Below are positions 1 through 8,335 of a stretch of DNA of 64,000 bases, in pieces. The stretch spans positions 310,001 through 374,000 of the forward strand of contig DYJC01000001.1 in NCBI GenBank assembly GCA_020723305.1. The letters run 5' to 3'. How positions within the stretch are numbered: the stretch's first letter is position 1; each line of letters starts with the position of its first letter. Under the pieces are notes generated by a model. That model had not been told where the DNA came from, made no database searches, and was given only the letters and a program-made list of their open reading frames with translations. The translations under genes were made by a program, and so were the position numbers. The DNA is from Desulfosudis oleivorans. Its GTDB lineage: Bacteria; Desulfobacterota; Desulfobacteria; Desulfobacterales; SURF-7.

Positions 1-590
1 TTGATTTCAAGGTTTGTCTGCTGATATGTCTCCGCTGTTTTGACTTTGAAAGTAAGGGGAGAAAATTCAGTCAACACGCCTTTCTGGACAGAGCCCTCCT
101 GCATCATCTGGACATTTACACCCTTACAGGGATATCGTCTGACCTTGCGCTTGCCGATTTCCGTATAGGTTTCCGGCAGGGAAAAACTGATTTCATGCGG
201 ATCCATGCTGATTACTTCCGGAGACACACATAACAGGTTGTTCTCATCTGTGACCAGAAGACTCTGGAACCGGTATGTTTTTAAAATCTGTTGTATCCCG
301 GCTGTATTTGTCCAGGTGCAGTCCAGCCGGCTTCCGTGACATATCTTTGTAAACAAACTGCGTCGTATGGATCGATTGAATTTCACATGTTTAAAAACAG
401 CCAGTATGGTACCGCCCTGAAAATTGATATAATTCAGTATATCCACCAGTTGTTCTTTGGAACCGACATTCCGCCTGGATATTTTATCGGTTTTGGATTT
501 GGTACGGACAAGATGAAATAATTTTTCCGTCTTGGAATTTGTTGAACCGACCGGCCGATAGATTGTATGTTTTTTCTGAATCGATTCCAT
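1..590 (-). CDS. PilZ-like domain protein, 3' end beyond the window
   Basis: The frame is open on the minus strand from an ATG at 590 down to the left edge, so the C-terminus is missing. An in-frame TGA lies three codons upstream of this ATG, so no longer start exists. I read about 196 residues. The N-terminal ~120 residues are basic and unrecognised. From about residue 145 the run GKRKVRRYPCKGVNVQ resembles the RxxxR beginning of a PilZ (cyclic-di-GMP binding) domain and is followed by a beta-rich stretch (VLTEFSPLTFKVK). PilZ proteins control motility or exopolysaccharide in response to c-di-GMP. The exact role is unknown, and the PilZ assignment rests on a weak motif and overall texture. 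Confidence 0.6.
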   Translation of the reverse strand, partial: MESIQKKHTIYRPVGSTNSKTEKLFHLVRTKSKTDKISRRNVGSKEQLVDILNYINFQGGTILAVFKHVKFNRSIRRSLFTKICHGSRLDCTWTNTAGIQQILKTYRFQSLLVTDENNLLCVSPEVISMDPHEISFSLPETYTEIGKRKVRRYPCKGVNVQMMQEGSVQKGVLTEFSPLTFKVKTAETYQQTNLEI

Positions 591-995
591 TTTCGTCCAT
601 CACCCATTTTTCTGTTTTACATCATTTATGTTATGGAAATCATAACCCAAAATCACATTATTCCTGCAAGATTAGCAAAGATTATACCAGTTTCATATAT
701 ATCTGCATTTTATTATAATTTCAATCGATTAATCTATTTTCATTCTGCGTGGCCCGATTACATATGAATTGAAGGTGCCTATATTGTGTAAAAGTTTTTA
801 TAATAATCCTGGTAATTTAATCTAGACATGCAACAGCCGGTTCTCCCGGGTGATCTGTTATGGTTTTTATTCCGGTATTCTGTATCTGTTATTATAAATC
901 AAATGTGATAATCAAAAAAACAGGTGCGGATTCATACAACAGAATCCAGGATGGATGAATAATAAATCTAAAAAACCGATTTCGAGGTAATTCAA
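591..995. other. AT-rich intergenic region between divergent genes
   Basis: These 405 bases separate a minus-strand PilZ-like gene from a plus-strand aminotransferase gene and must hold both promoters. I see AT-rich stretches but no RNA gene, convincing ORF or clear terminator. A GAGG Shine-Dalgarno at 984-987 precedes the TTG start at 996. Confidence 0.5.
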
Positions 996-2195
996 TTGGA
1001 TCATAATTTGTTACTTGCAGACCGAACCAGACAGATCAATGCCAGCGCCATTCGGGAAATACTGAAAGCAGCTTCCAGGCCGGGAACGATTTCCCTTGCC
1101 GGCGGAGTTCCTGCACCGGAAAGCTTTCCGATTGAGATCATCCGCAAGCTGTCCAACAAAATATTGGATACCTATGGAGCCGGCGCCCTTCAGTATGATC
1201 TGACCGAAGGATTCCCTCCCCTCTGCAATGCGCTTTCCGGCTATCTGGCCAATAAAGGAATAGCTGCAGAACCGGATGACATTCTGATTACAAGCGGTTC
1301 CCAGGGCGCACTGGATTGCATCGGAAAGATATTGATATCCGCAGGTGATAAGGTTGCGGTGGAAGCGCCGACCTATCTGGGTGCAATTCAGGCGTTTAAT
1401 CCTTATGAACCGGAATATATCCATCTGGATTCCGATGACAATGGCCTGATTCCTTCTTCTCTTGAAAAAGCGATCTCCTCCCACAGGGTGAAATTTGTCT
1501 ATATAGTGCCGAATTTTCAAAACCCAACCGGCAGAACCATCTCATTGGAACGTCGCAGGGAGATTGCTTCAATCATCACCAGACACGATGTGCTTCTGGT
1601 GGAAGATGATCCATATGGAGATCTTCGGTACCAGGGCATTCCGATCCCGGCGATTAAAACCATGGCCGCTCACCATGTAATCTACATCACCAGCCTGTCC
1701 AAGGTGTTTGCCCCTGGCCTGAGAATCGGTTTTTGCCTGGCTCCGCAGAATATACGAAAATGGTTGGTTATTGCCAAGCAGGGTGTAGACCTGCATACCA
1801 GCACCTTTAATCAGGCGCTGGCAGCAGAGTATATCTCAGGAGGCTTCCTGAAAGAAACCCTTCCGGAAATTATCCGGATATATCAACCCAGATGTAAGAA
1901 GATGATTGATACCCTTGATCATTATTTTCCGGATGGATTTCACTGGTCCAGGCCGGATGGCGGCATGTTTATCTGGGTAGAAGGGCCAACGGGATTTGAC
2001 ATGCAGAATGTTTACAGGGAATCGTTAGAAAACCGGGTCGCCTTTGTTCCTGGAAAATATTTTTATACAACCAGAGGAAAAGGCATGGAAACCATGCGGC
2101 TGAATTTTACCATGGCTACAGAAGAAGAGATTGATTCTTCCATTCAAACCATATCCGAAATCATCAAAAACAGGATGCAAATCAGGGCAGCCTGA
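996..2195 (+). CDS. PLP-dependent aminotransferase, 2-aminoadipate aminotransferase/MocR type
   Basis: A 399-residue fold-type I aminotransferase. Visible landmarks are the N-terminal SLAGGVPAPESFP segment, the cofactor-pocket ITSGSQGALD motif (~95), NPTGR (~176), VEDDPYGDLRY (~203) and the Schiff-base lysine in SLSKVFAPGLRIGF (~233). These are typical of the LysN/ARO8 group, which transaminates 2-aminoadipate, branched-chain or aromatic amino acids; the true substrate cannot be read from sequence. There is no DNA-binding domain, so it is an enzyme and not a MocR regulator. The start is TTG at 996, chosen because GAGG lies 8 nt upstream and the first residues match the family start. It is monocistronic: the next intact gene is convergent. 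Confidence 0.88.
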   Translation: MDHNLLLADRTRQINASAIREILKAASRPGTISLAGGVPAPESFPIEIIRKLSNKILDTYGAGALQYDLTEGFPPLCNALSGYLANKGIAAEPDDILITSGSQGALDCIGKILISAGDKVAVEAPTYLGAIQAFNPYEPEYIHLDSDDNGLIPSSLEKAISSHRVKFVYIVPNFQNPTGRTISLERRREIASIITRHDVLLVEDDPYGDLRYQGIPIPAIKTMAAHHVIYITSLSKVFAPGLRIGFCLAPQNIRKWLVIAKQGVDLHTSTFNQALAAEYISGGFLKETLPEIIRIYQPRCKKMIDTLDHYFPDGFHWSRPDGGMFIWVEGPTGFDMQNVYRESLENRVAFVPGKYFYTTRGKGMETMRLNFTMATEEEIDSSIQTISEIIKNRMQIRAA

Positions 2196-2437
2196 TCATC
2201 CGGCTGGGTGCGGACAGATGAATCTCAAAGGATGGAAACCGACAAACCGCCCAAATTCAACATAATAAATTTAATAATATATTCAATAAGATATTGATAT
2301 ATATGCCCCCTTCCTATATGGTCTTTTCTAAGAATTCATACTCCAAAAAAGCGATGTATTCCTTTCATGAAATAGGATAAACCATTGAAATGGATGATCT
2401 GCGAGGAAAACAGATCATTGTCATGAAAAACGACTAG

Positions 2438-2860
2438 GCGCATAATTTTCTTCTGCATTCCGATGTTGTGAACGAAAGCCAGCTGATTTTCATGAATTCT
2501 CTGCCGGAAGGGTTTCGTCTTCTTTCCGCCGGCAAGGGGGACGTTGCCCTGATGCCCAAGCTGGTCGAGGATGAACAGAACATTCTAAAACTGGGCAAAC
2601 TCATGCTCGAACGGCTGGGATATACCGTGCTGACCGCCAATACACCGGATGAGGCAATCCGCCTTGCCAGGGATCATGCCGGAGAAATTCATCTCTTGAT
2701 GACCGATGTGATCATGCCTGAAATGAACGGCCGAGATCTGGCCAGGCAGGTAACCGACTATCGTCCGAATCTAAAAATCCTTTTCATGTCAGGTTATACA
2801 GCCAACGTGATTGAGCACCATGGGGTTCTCGACGTTGAATTGATCTGTAAAGCGTTCACA
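2438..2860 (+). pseudogene. Decayed response-regulator receiver domain (hybrid histidine kinase remnant)
   Basis: The frame after an in-frame TAG at 2435 encodes a recognisable REC domain: acidic pair in VEDEQNILKLGKLMLERLGY, phosphoacceptor Asp in LLMTDVIMPEMNG, Ser/Thr in ILFMSGYTA, and a degraded Lys motif (KAF instead of KPF, after an apparent loss of several residues). The sensor and kinase parts are absent, and beyond ~2860 the frame simply runs antisense through the end of pldA. The strand before VEDE also looks altered (ALMPKL). I read it as the C-terminal remnant of a hybrid kinase. A GTG at 2468 could still start a short protein. Confidence 0.65.
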
Positions 2861-2863
2861 TCA

Positions 2864-3733
2864 TCAACGATATACTGCAAAACCGATCCGGAAAAATGTA
2901 TATCGCTGGTCGTAATACAGGAGGGTTTCGCCGTAACCCGAATAGAGTTGGGTGATCAGATAAAAATTCAGCTTCCCGGTAAACATTTTATTCATGGGAT
3001 AGGAGCAATCCATTTGAATACTTCCCTTACCCGCACTTACCCCTTTTCTCAGATTTGAAGATACTATGAATCCATCCCGAATGCCATAAGAGAGTCCCAG
3101 ATCAAAAAACCCCCTGTAATCTTCGATATTTTCAGACGGATTTCCCAGATGAACCCAGACCTTTGGAGAAAAAATAAAATGGTAGTCATTCAGATCCCCG
3201 AACGTGAACATGGGTTTGATATAAAAAATATTGACTTCCCGGCTGGCTTCCCCATCCCGGCCATTGGATTCATGATGAAGGCCGCTTTGAAGCCCCAACC
3301 GTGTGATACCTGAAATCCAGGTCTGGGGGATATTGCTACAATAAAAAAACAGCTCCGGTTTATAACTGGAATCCACAAACGGAGCGGAACTGGATTCCAG
3401 ATCCCAAAAAGAGGTCTGCGTATATCCAAAATACAGATTCTCAAGCTTGTCCCAGCGGTGGGTTGATGCTTCCCCAAGATTGAGAAAACGATACTTGAAA
3501 CTGAGCTGAAATTTGGAATGAATTGGATTGGAACCTATAATAAAATAGACGGGCTCATGACCAAACAGGCTGTCTTCAAACAGATCCGGACGTGTCCTGC
3601 TTGTATCTTCCCCTGTTGATGAATCTATTACTTCTTCATTTGCGGCAAGCGGCATGGGAATGAATAAAAGGATCAGGAATACAATCCGGCAGCACCGCGT
3701 CAGAAAGCTCTTTCTTCTGTCATAACCGCTCAT
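2864..3733 (-). CDS. pldA: Outer-membrane phospholipase A (OMPLA)
   Basis: A 289-residue protein with an N-terminal hydrophobic signal (VFLILLFIPMPLAANE) and a beta-barrel pattern. The OMPLA signatures are clear: YTQTSFWD, the catalytic HESNGRDG (His and Ser of the active site), SREVNIFY with the conserved Asn, and YSGYGETLLYYD near the C-terminus. The enzyme hydrolyses phospholipids in the outer leaflet of the outer membrane as a calcium-dependent dimer. Its ATG overlaps the stop of the upstream hydrolase by 14 bp, so the two are translationally coupled. The 3' end abuts the response-regulator pseudogene. Length is close to the usual ~270-290 residues. Confidence 0.9.
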   Translation of the reverse strand: MSGYDRRKSFLTRCCRIVFLILLFIPMPLAANEEVIDSSTGEDTSRTRPDLFEDSLFGHEPVYFIIGSNPIHSKFQLSFKYRFLNLGEASTHRWDKLENLYFGYTQTSFWDLESSSAPFVDSSYKPELFFYCSNIPQTWISGITRLGLQSGLHHESNGRDGEASREVNIFYIKPMFTFGDLNDYHFIFSPKVWVHLGNPSENIEDYRGFFDLGLSYGIRDGFIVSSNLRKGVSAGKGSIQMDCSYPMNKMFTGKLNFYLITQLYSGYGETLLYYDQRYTFFRIGFAVYR

Positions 3734-4325
3734 TTAATATGGACTCCAGTGCGGACGAAAACCCGAAGAAAAAATGATCCCCTCCCTCGATAATGTCAAG
3801 TCTGGCAGAGGAATTCCACTTTGGCAGCAATCCCTTGATAAAGGATGGCGGAGCATATTCATCTTCATCTCCGCTCACAACCAGATAGAGCCTGGGAAGA
3901 ACCTCCACATCTTTAAAATCGATGAATGCAACCGGTGGAGCAACCATGACAAGCCGGTTGACATGAGTTGTTTTTGAAGATGCAAGCGCATTGACCCAGG
4001 CTCCAAAAGAGTATCCGGCCAGGTCCAGGTCCTGTATCCCATGATGCTCTTTCAGACAGGATATGGCTGACAGCACATCGGTCTGCTCTCCTATCCCCTG
4101 GTCAAAAGATCCCTCGCTCCTTCCTGCGCCTCTGAAATTAAACCGCAGGGTTGTATATCCTTTTTGCCGGTAAATTTTTACCAGGGATTCAACAACCACA
4201 TTATACATATCCCCGCCAAAAAGCGTGTGCGGATGGGTGATGACAACGCCACGCGGATTTATGCCTTTCCCGATCAGGCCCTCTATTTTCAATTTTTCGG
4301 ACTGAAATGATATTTTTTCTTCCAT
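3720..4325 (-). CDS. Small alpha/beta hydrolase, dienelactone-hydrolase-like
   Basis: A 201-residue cytosolic alpha/beta hydrolase with the nucleophile elbow GYSFGAW (~102), an oxyanion region HPHTLFGG near the N-terminus, the acidic residue in the VVSGDEDEYAPP segment and the terminal His in EGGDHFFFG. Related proteins are usually annotated as YsxC/YfhR-like or CocE-less esterases of unknown substrate. It lies 13 bp downstream of rnd and overlaps pldA by 14 bp, so rnd, this gene and pldA probably form one minus-strand operon. Pairing with a phospholipase suggests, but does not prove, a role on lipid esters. Confidence 0.8.
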   Translation of the reverse strand: MEEKISFQSEKLKIEGLIGKGINPRGVVITHPHTLFGGDMYNVVVESLVKIYRQKGYTTLRFNFRGAGRSEGSFDQGIGEQTDVLSAISCLKEHHGIQDLDLAGYSFGAWVNALASSKTTHVNRLVMVAPPVAFIDFKDVEVLPRLYLVVSGDEDEYAPPSFIKGLLPKWNSSARLDIIEGGDHFFFGFSSALESILNERL

Positions 4326-4338
4326 TGGATAGTCCTGA

Positions 4339-5490
4339 TTATCTTTGATGGCTCAGAATTGTAATAATCTCTTCCCCAAACTCTTTTTTCTGCCAGTTCC
4401 GGATTCCCTCTACTTCTCCCAGGCTTGTCAGATTATTCGGCCGCTTCATGGCAATCGCCGTCATCAGCGCTCTATTGAAAAGCATGGACGGATCAATATG
4501 GAGTTCTTCCGCAAGCTGGTCCCTCCACTTTTTAATGGCCTTTACTCTTCCTGGAATTTCCGGTCTCATTACCGGTGCCTTCTGCCGCGGATAGATCGGA
4601 AGCTCCTTTTCAGAAACCTCCATTCCTTTTTGAATCGCTGCGATAACCGATTCCCCATACATACTGGTCTGCCGATCACTTAAAAAATCCTTTTTTTGAA
4701 GATCGGCGACGGTTTTTGGTTTTTCATTGGCCAGTCTCAGAAGAGCCCGGGTGGACATAATCTTAAAAACAGGCCGATTTTTTTTCTCGGCAATCCGGAT
4801 GCGAAGCTGAAGGAGCTGTTCAAGAACCGACAGGCTCCTTCTGTCCAGACGGCCCGAACCTTTAAATTTTAAAAAAAGCGGCTCGGAATTTGTCATGGCC
4901 GGTCTTACCTTGCTTAAAATCCAGCATTCCTCAACCACCCAGTCATACCGTCCTTTTTGCCGCAGTTCATCCTGAAGCAATTCGGCAAGGGCATGCAGAT
5001 GGACGACATCCCGTGCAGCATATTCCACCATCTCTTCGGATAATGGCCGATCAGACCAGTCTTTACGCTGGAAACGCTTATCCAGATGAATGTTGAACCG
5101 GTCTCTGAGAACCGCATCCAGACCGGTTTCATTGGCGCCTAAAAATCTGCATGCCAGTTCCGTATCAAACAGATTGTTGATTTCAAAACCAAAATCCCGA
5201 TACAGGGAACGGATATCATAATCCGCTCCATGAAAAATCTTCTGAATATTTTTATTTAAAAACAATGGCTTTAACAATTCCAGGCTGTTCATTTTAAGCG
5301 GGTCCACAACCAGGTTTATCTCCGGAACCGCCAGTTGAATCAGACATACCTTTTCCCGGAAATTAAACATGGAATCCGCCTCCAGATCCACGGACAGGTA
5401 ACTGCTTTTTTCAAGTTCGGGTATAATCTCTTGCAGGCTTTGTTCCGAATCAACAATCCGGAATCTGAATTTCGGGTTTTCAATAAACAT
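4339..5490 (-). CDS. rnd: Ribonuclease D
   Basis: A 383-residue 3'-5' exoribonuclease. The DEDDy catalytic residues are visible: Asp and Glu in SVDLEADSMF (~34), Asp in FHGADYDIRSL (~95), and Tyr/Asp in VEYAARDVVHLHAL (~165). An HRDC domain follows at about residues 210-290 (RRSLSVLEQLLQLRIRIAEKKNRP), and a second HRDC-like helical region ends the protein. RNase D trims the 3' ends of tRNA and other small stable RNAs. Start ATG at 5490. It is divergent from thrS across a 104-bp promoter region and leads the operon with the hydrolase and pldA. Confidence 0.92.
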   Translation of the reverse strand: MFIENPKFRFRIVDSEQSLQEIIPELEKSSYLSVDLEADSMFNFREKVCLIQLAVPEINLVVDPLKMNSLELLKPLFLNKNIQKIFHGADYDIRSLYRDFGFEINNLFDTELACRFLGANETGLDAVLRDRFNIHLDKRFQRKDWSDRPLSEEMVEYAARDVVHLHALAELLQDELRQKGRYDWVVEECWILSKVRPAMTNSEPLFLKFKGSGRLDRRSLSVLEQLLQLRIRIAEKKNRPVFKIMSTRALLRLANEKPKTVADLQKKDFLSDRQTSMYGESVIAAIQKGMEVSEKELPIYPRQKAPVMRPEIPGRVKAIKKWRDQLAEELHIDPSMLFNRALMTAIAMKRPNNLTSLGEVEGIRNWQKKEFGEEIITILSHQR

Positions 5491-5594
5491 ATTCCATCAT
5501 ATCTCTCTTTTTCACTTGACCACTCAGGCTGTTTTCCATAAACTTGTGAGCATAAACCATCATCAACATTTAAAAAAACCGGTGAATAATTATT

Positions 5595-7505
5595 ATGATT
5601 AACATAACACTTCCAGACCAAAGTATAAAGCAATTTGAAACACCGCCTACCGGTATGGAAATTGCTCAAAATATTTCAGAAGGTTTTGCAAGAAACTGTG
5701 TTGCCGTTGTGATCGACAATGCTATGCTGGACCTAAACAGGATTATTGATAAAGACGCATCCATTCGCCTGATCACAACCCGGGACAAGGAAGCAATCGA
5801 CATTCTTCGTCACAGCACCGCCCATGTAATGGCCCAGGCTGTTCAAAAGCTGTATCCGGAGGCCAAACTCACCATCGGCCCTACTGTTGAGGAAGGGTTT
5901 TACTATGATATTGATATGCCGCCGGTTTCCGAGGATGATTTTTCCCGGATTGAAGCGGAAATGGAAAAGATAATCAAGGCAAAGCTTCCATTTATACGAA
6001 GGGAGGTTTCCCAGCAGGAGGCGCTTGCGGCTTATAAAGATGAGCCCTATAAGACCGAACTGATCTCGGAGCTGAAAGATGGGACGATCTCTTTTTATCA
6101 ACAGGGGGATTTCACCGACCTCTGCCGGGGTCCTCACCTGCCCCATACCGGGATGATCAAGGCTTTCAAGCTGATGAAGGTTTCCGGTGCCTACTGGAGA
6201 GCCGATCAAACCAAAGCCCAGCTGCAAAGAATTTATGGCGTATCTTTTTTTGATAAAAAAGAACTGAATCAGCATCTTCATATGATCGAAGAGGCCAAAA
6301 AACGGGACCATCGAAAGGTCGGCCCTGCACTCGGTCTATTCAGCTTTCATGAAGAAGCTGCGGGCATGCCTTTTTTTCATGCCAAAGGGATGGAAGTCTG
6401 GAATGCCCTGCTGGATTACTGGAGAGAAGAACATCGGGCAGCCGGGTATGTGGAAACCAAAACACCGATCATGCTGAACCGGAATCTCTGGGAAAAAAGC
6501 GGTCACTGGGAAAATTACAGGGAGAATATGTATACCTCGGAAATCGATCAGATTGAGTATGCGATCAAACCCATGAACTGCCCCGGTGGAATGATGCTGT
6601 ATGCGGAAACACAGCACTCCTATAAAAATCTGCCCTTGCGTGCAGCGGAAATCGGACTGGTACATCGGCATGAACTCAGCGGCGTGTTGTCCGGCCTTTT
6701 CCGGGTCCGCGCTTTCCACCAGGATGATGCCCATATTTTCATGACCCCGGATCAGATTGAAACGGAAATCCTAGGGGTTTTGAAACTTGTCGAGCGGGTA
6801 TACGGCACATTCGGACTGAGTTTTCATCTGGAGCTTTCCACCCGCCCGGCCAAATCCATTGGATCGGATGAACAATGGGAAAAAGCGACCAACGGTTTGC
6901 AAGGGGCTTTGGAAACCTATGGAAAAAAATACAAGGTCAACGAAGGAGATGGCGCTTTTTACGGACCGAAAATCGATATCCATATTAAAGACGCCCTCGG
7001 CAGAACCTGGCAGTGCGGGACGATCCAGCTCGATATGTCTTTGCCGGAACGGTTCGACCTTTCCTATGTCGGAAAAGATAATGAAAAGCACCGTCCGATC
7101 ATGATCCATCGGGTGGTCTATGGTTCCATTGAACGTTTTTTTGGTATCCTGACCGAACATTTTGCCGGCAAATTTCCACTCTGGATGGCGCCGACCCAGG
7201 CGGTTCTCCTGCCTATCAATGATAACCTGGCTTCTTATGCCGATGACCTGAAAAAACAGTTTGAAAAAAACGGAATCCGTACTGAAATGGATGACAGGGC
7301 CGAGAGTTTGAATAAAAAAATCCGGGATGCGCAGATCAACAAGATCCCATTGATCCTGACCATCGGTGAAAAAGAAAAAGAATCCGGAAACCTGTCGATA
7401 CGGACCCTGGATGGAAAGGTAACCTACGGTATCGCCATAGAGGAGTTCTTTTCACGTGTTCGCGAGCATATCCGGCTAAGAAAATTGGAATTGGAGATCT
7501 TTTAA
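5595..7505 (+). CDS. thrS: Threonyl-tRNA synthetase
   Basis: A 636-residue class II aminoacyl-tRNA synthetase. In order: N-terminal TGS domain (~1-62), the editing/SAD domain with HSTAHVMAQAV (~72) and CRGPHLPHTG, the catalytic core with the zinc Cys in IKPMNCPGGMM, motif 2 RHELSGVLSGLFRVRAF, motif 3 HRVVYGSIERFFGIL, and the C-terminal anticodon-binding domain from ~540. It charges tRNA-Thr and hydrolyses mischarged Ser-tRNA. The gene is not followed by infC, rpmI and rplT as in many bacteria but by vanZ-like and PilZ genes. ATG start with only a weak Shine-Dalgarno. Confidence 0.97.
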   Translation: MINITLPDQSIKQFETPPTGMEIAQNISEGFARNCVAVVIDNAMLDLNRIIDKDASIRLITTRDKEAIDILRHSTAHVMAQAVQKLYPEAKLTIGPTVEEGFYYDIDMPPVSEDDFSRIEAEMEKIIKAKLPFIRREVSQQEALAAYKDEPYKTELISELKDGTISFYQQGDFTDLCRGPHLPHTGMIKAFKLMKVSGAYWRADQTKAQLQRIYGVSFFDKKELNQHLHMIEEAKKRDHRKVGPALGLFSFHEEAAGMPFFHAKGMEVWNALLDYWREEHRAAGYVETKTPIMLNRNLWEKSGHWENYRENMYTSEIDQIEYAIKPMNCPGGMMLYAETQHSYKNLPLRAAEIGLVHRHELSGVLSGLFRVRAFHQDDAHIFMTPDQIETEILGVLKLVERVYGTFGLSFHLELSTRPAKSIGSDEQWEKATNGLQGALETYGKKYKVNEGDGAFYGPKIDIHIKDALGRTWQCGTIQLDMSLPERFDLSYVGKDNEKHRPIMIHRVVYGSIERFFGILTEHFAGKFPLWMAPTQAVLLPINDNLASYADDLKKQFEKNGIRTEMDDRAESLNKKIRDAQINKIPLILTIGEKEKESGNLSIRTLDGKVTYGIAIEEFFSRVREHIRLRKLELEIF

Positions 7506-7552
7506 TTATCGATACGGTTTTTACAAATCGTTTCTTTTTATACTGGGCGCCG

Positions 7553-7939
7553 GTGATTCTGCTCTGCTCCCTGATCTTTATTATGTCTTCCAATCCATAC
7601 CCGGAGTCCATTCCCAAAATACAGTTTCTGGATAAACTGATACACTTTTTTGTCTATGGGCTGCTGGGGATTCTGTTTTTCCGGGCTGTCCGAAAAAGAA
7701 ATTCCTGCCGGTTCCAGGGATATTCAATGATTCTTGGAATTGCTCTGGCTTCCCTGTATGGGATCAGCGATGAAATCCATCAAATTTTTGTTCCGGACAG
7801 AGTGGCGGATATATATGATGTGATAGCAGATATATTGGGCAGTATGATCGGTGTAATGCTGTATCAATTTTTTATTCTTGAATATTATGCATCTTTTCCA
7901 TACCATTCCCACATGGACAAAATTGAAAGCTTAATATGA
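7553..7939 (+). CDS. VanZ-like membrane protein
   Basis: A ~128-residue integral membrane protein with about four hydrophobic segments and the VanZ family hallmarks SSNPYP near the N-terminus, DKLIHFFVYGLLG and GISDEIHQIFVPDR followed by DVIADILGSMIG. Family members are small membrane proteins of unknown biochemical role, named after a teicoplanin-resistance gene. The first canonical start is GTG at 7553, but the frame is open further upstream and the residues before it (FFLYWAP) extend the first membrane helix. A GGAG at 7493-7496 would position an ATT codon at 7505 as start. The stop overlaps the next gene (ATGA at 7936-7939). Confidence 0.78.
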   Translation: MILLCSLIFIMSSNPYPESIPKIQFLDKLIHFFVYGLLGILFFRAVRKRNSCRFQGYSMILGIALASLYGISDEIHQIFVPDRVADIYDVIADILGSMIGVMLYQFFILEYYASFPYHSHMDKIESLI

Positions 7940-8283
7940 AATACGTTGGAGAAGAAAAACGAAGGTTCATACGGGTCAACACGCTCTTACACATTCTGAT
8001 ACGTATCCATTCTGAAAACTGGGAGAGCATCCTGAACCGGGTCAATGGGACAGTACTCAATCTGTCAAAGGACAGTATGTTCATTGAAACCAAAGAAGAA
8101 GTGCTGGAAGGAAGTCGCCTGTCCTTTCCGATCTATTCAAAACGCGAAAAACAGCAATATCAGGTAAAAGGCATTGTCTCCCAAAAAAGAAAAAATGGCA
8201 TTGTTGTGATGGTGACTGAGTTTCAGCCCCCGGATATTGTTATCACTGATTTTATAGTGGATGAAATGGACAGGATCCGCTAA
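7936..8283 (+). CDS. PilZ domain protein
   Basis: A 115-residue single-domain PilZ protein. The RxxxR c-di-GMP motif is visible at the N-terminus in EEKRRFIRVNT, followed by NLSKDSMFIET, the equivalent of the (D/N)xSxxG strand but with Met after Asp-Ser instead of Gly. This substitution may weaken nucleotide binding. The remaining strands end in VSQKRKNGIVVMVTEFQ. It is translationally coupled to the VanZ-like gene by a 4-bp ATGA overlap, so thrS, vanZ-like and this gene probably share a transcript. Confidence 0.8.
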   Translation: MKYVGEEKRRFIRVNTLLHILIRIHSENWESILNRVNGTVLNLSKDSMFIETKEEVLEGSRLSFPIYSKREKQQYQVKGIVSQKRKNGIVVMVTEFQPPDIVITDFIVDEMDRIR

Positions 8284-8335
8284 TTGCGTATCCTGTCCGG
8301 ATTGAATCATGACCGATCCCCTGGAAAGGGAAACT

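Noticed and set aside
567-767. A 66-codon frame in the AT-rich region before the aminotransferase gene
   Set aside because: Low complexity, no ribosome site, and its translation resembles random AT-rich sequence.
8268-8298. A 9-bp inverted repeat (GGACAGGAT) over the PilZ gene stop, considered as a terminator
   Set aside because: There is a 13-nt loop and no T-run directly after the stem on either strand.
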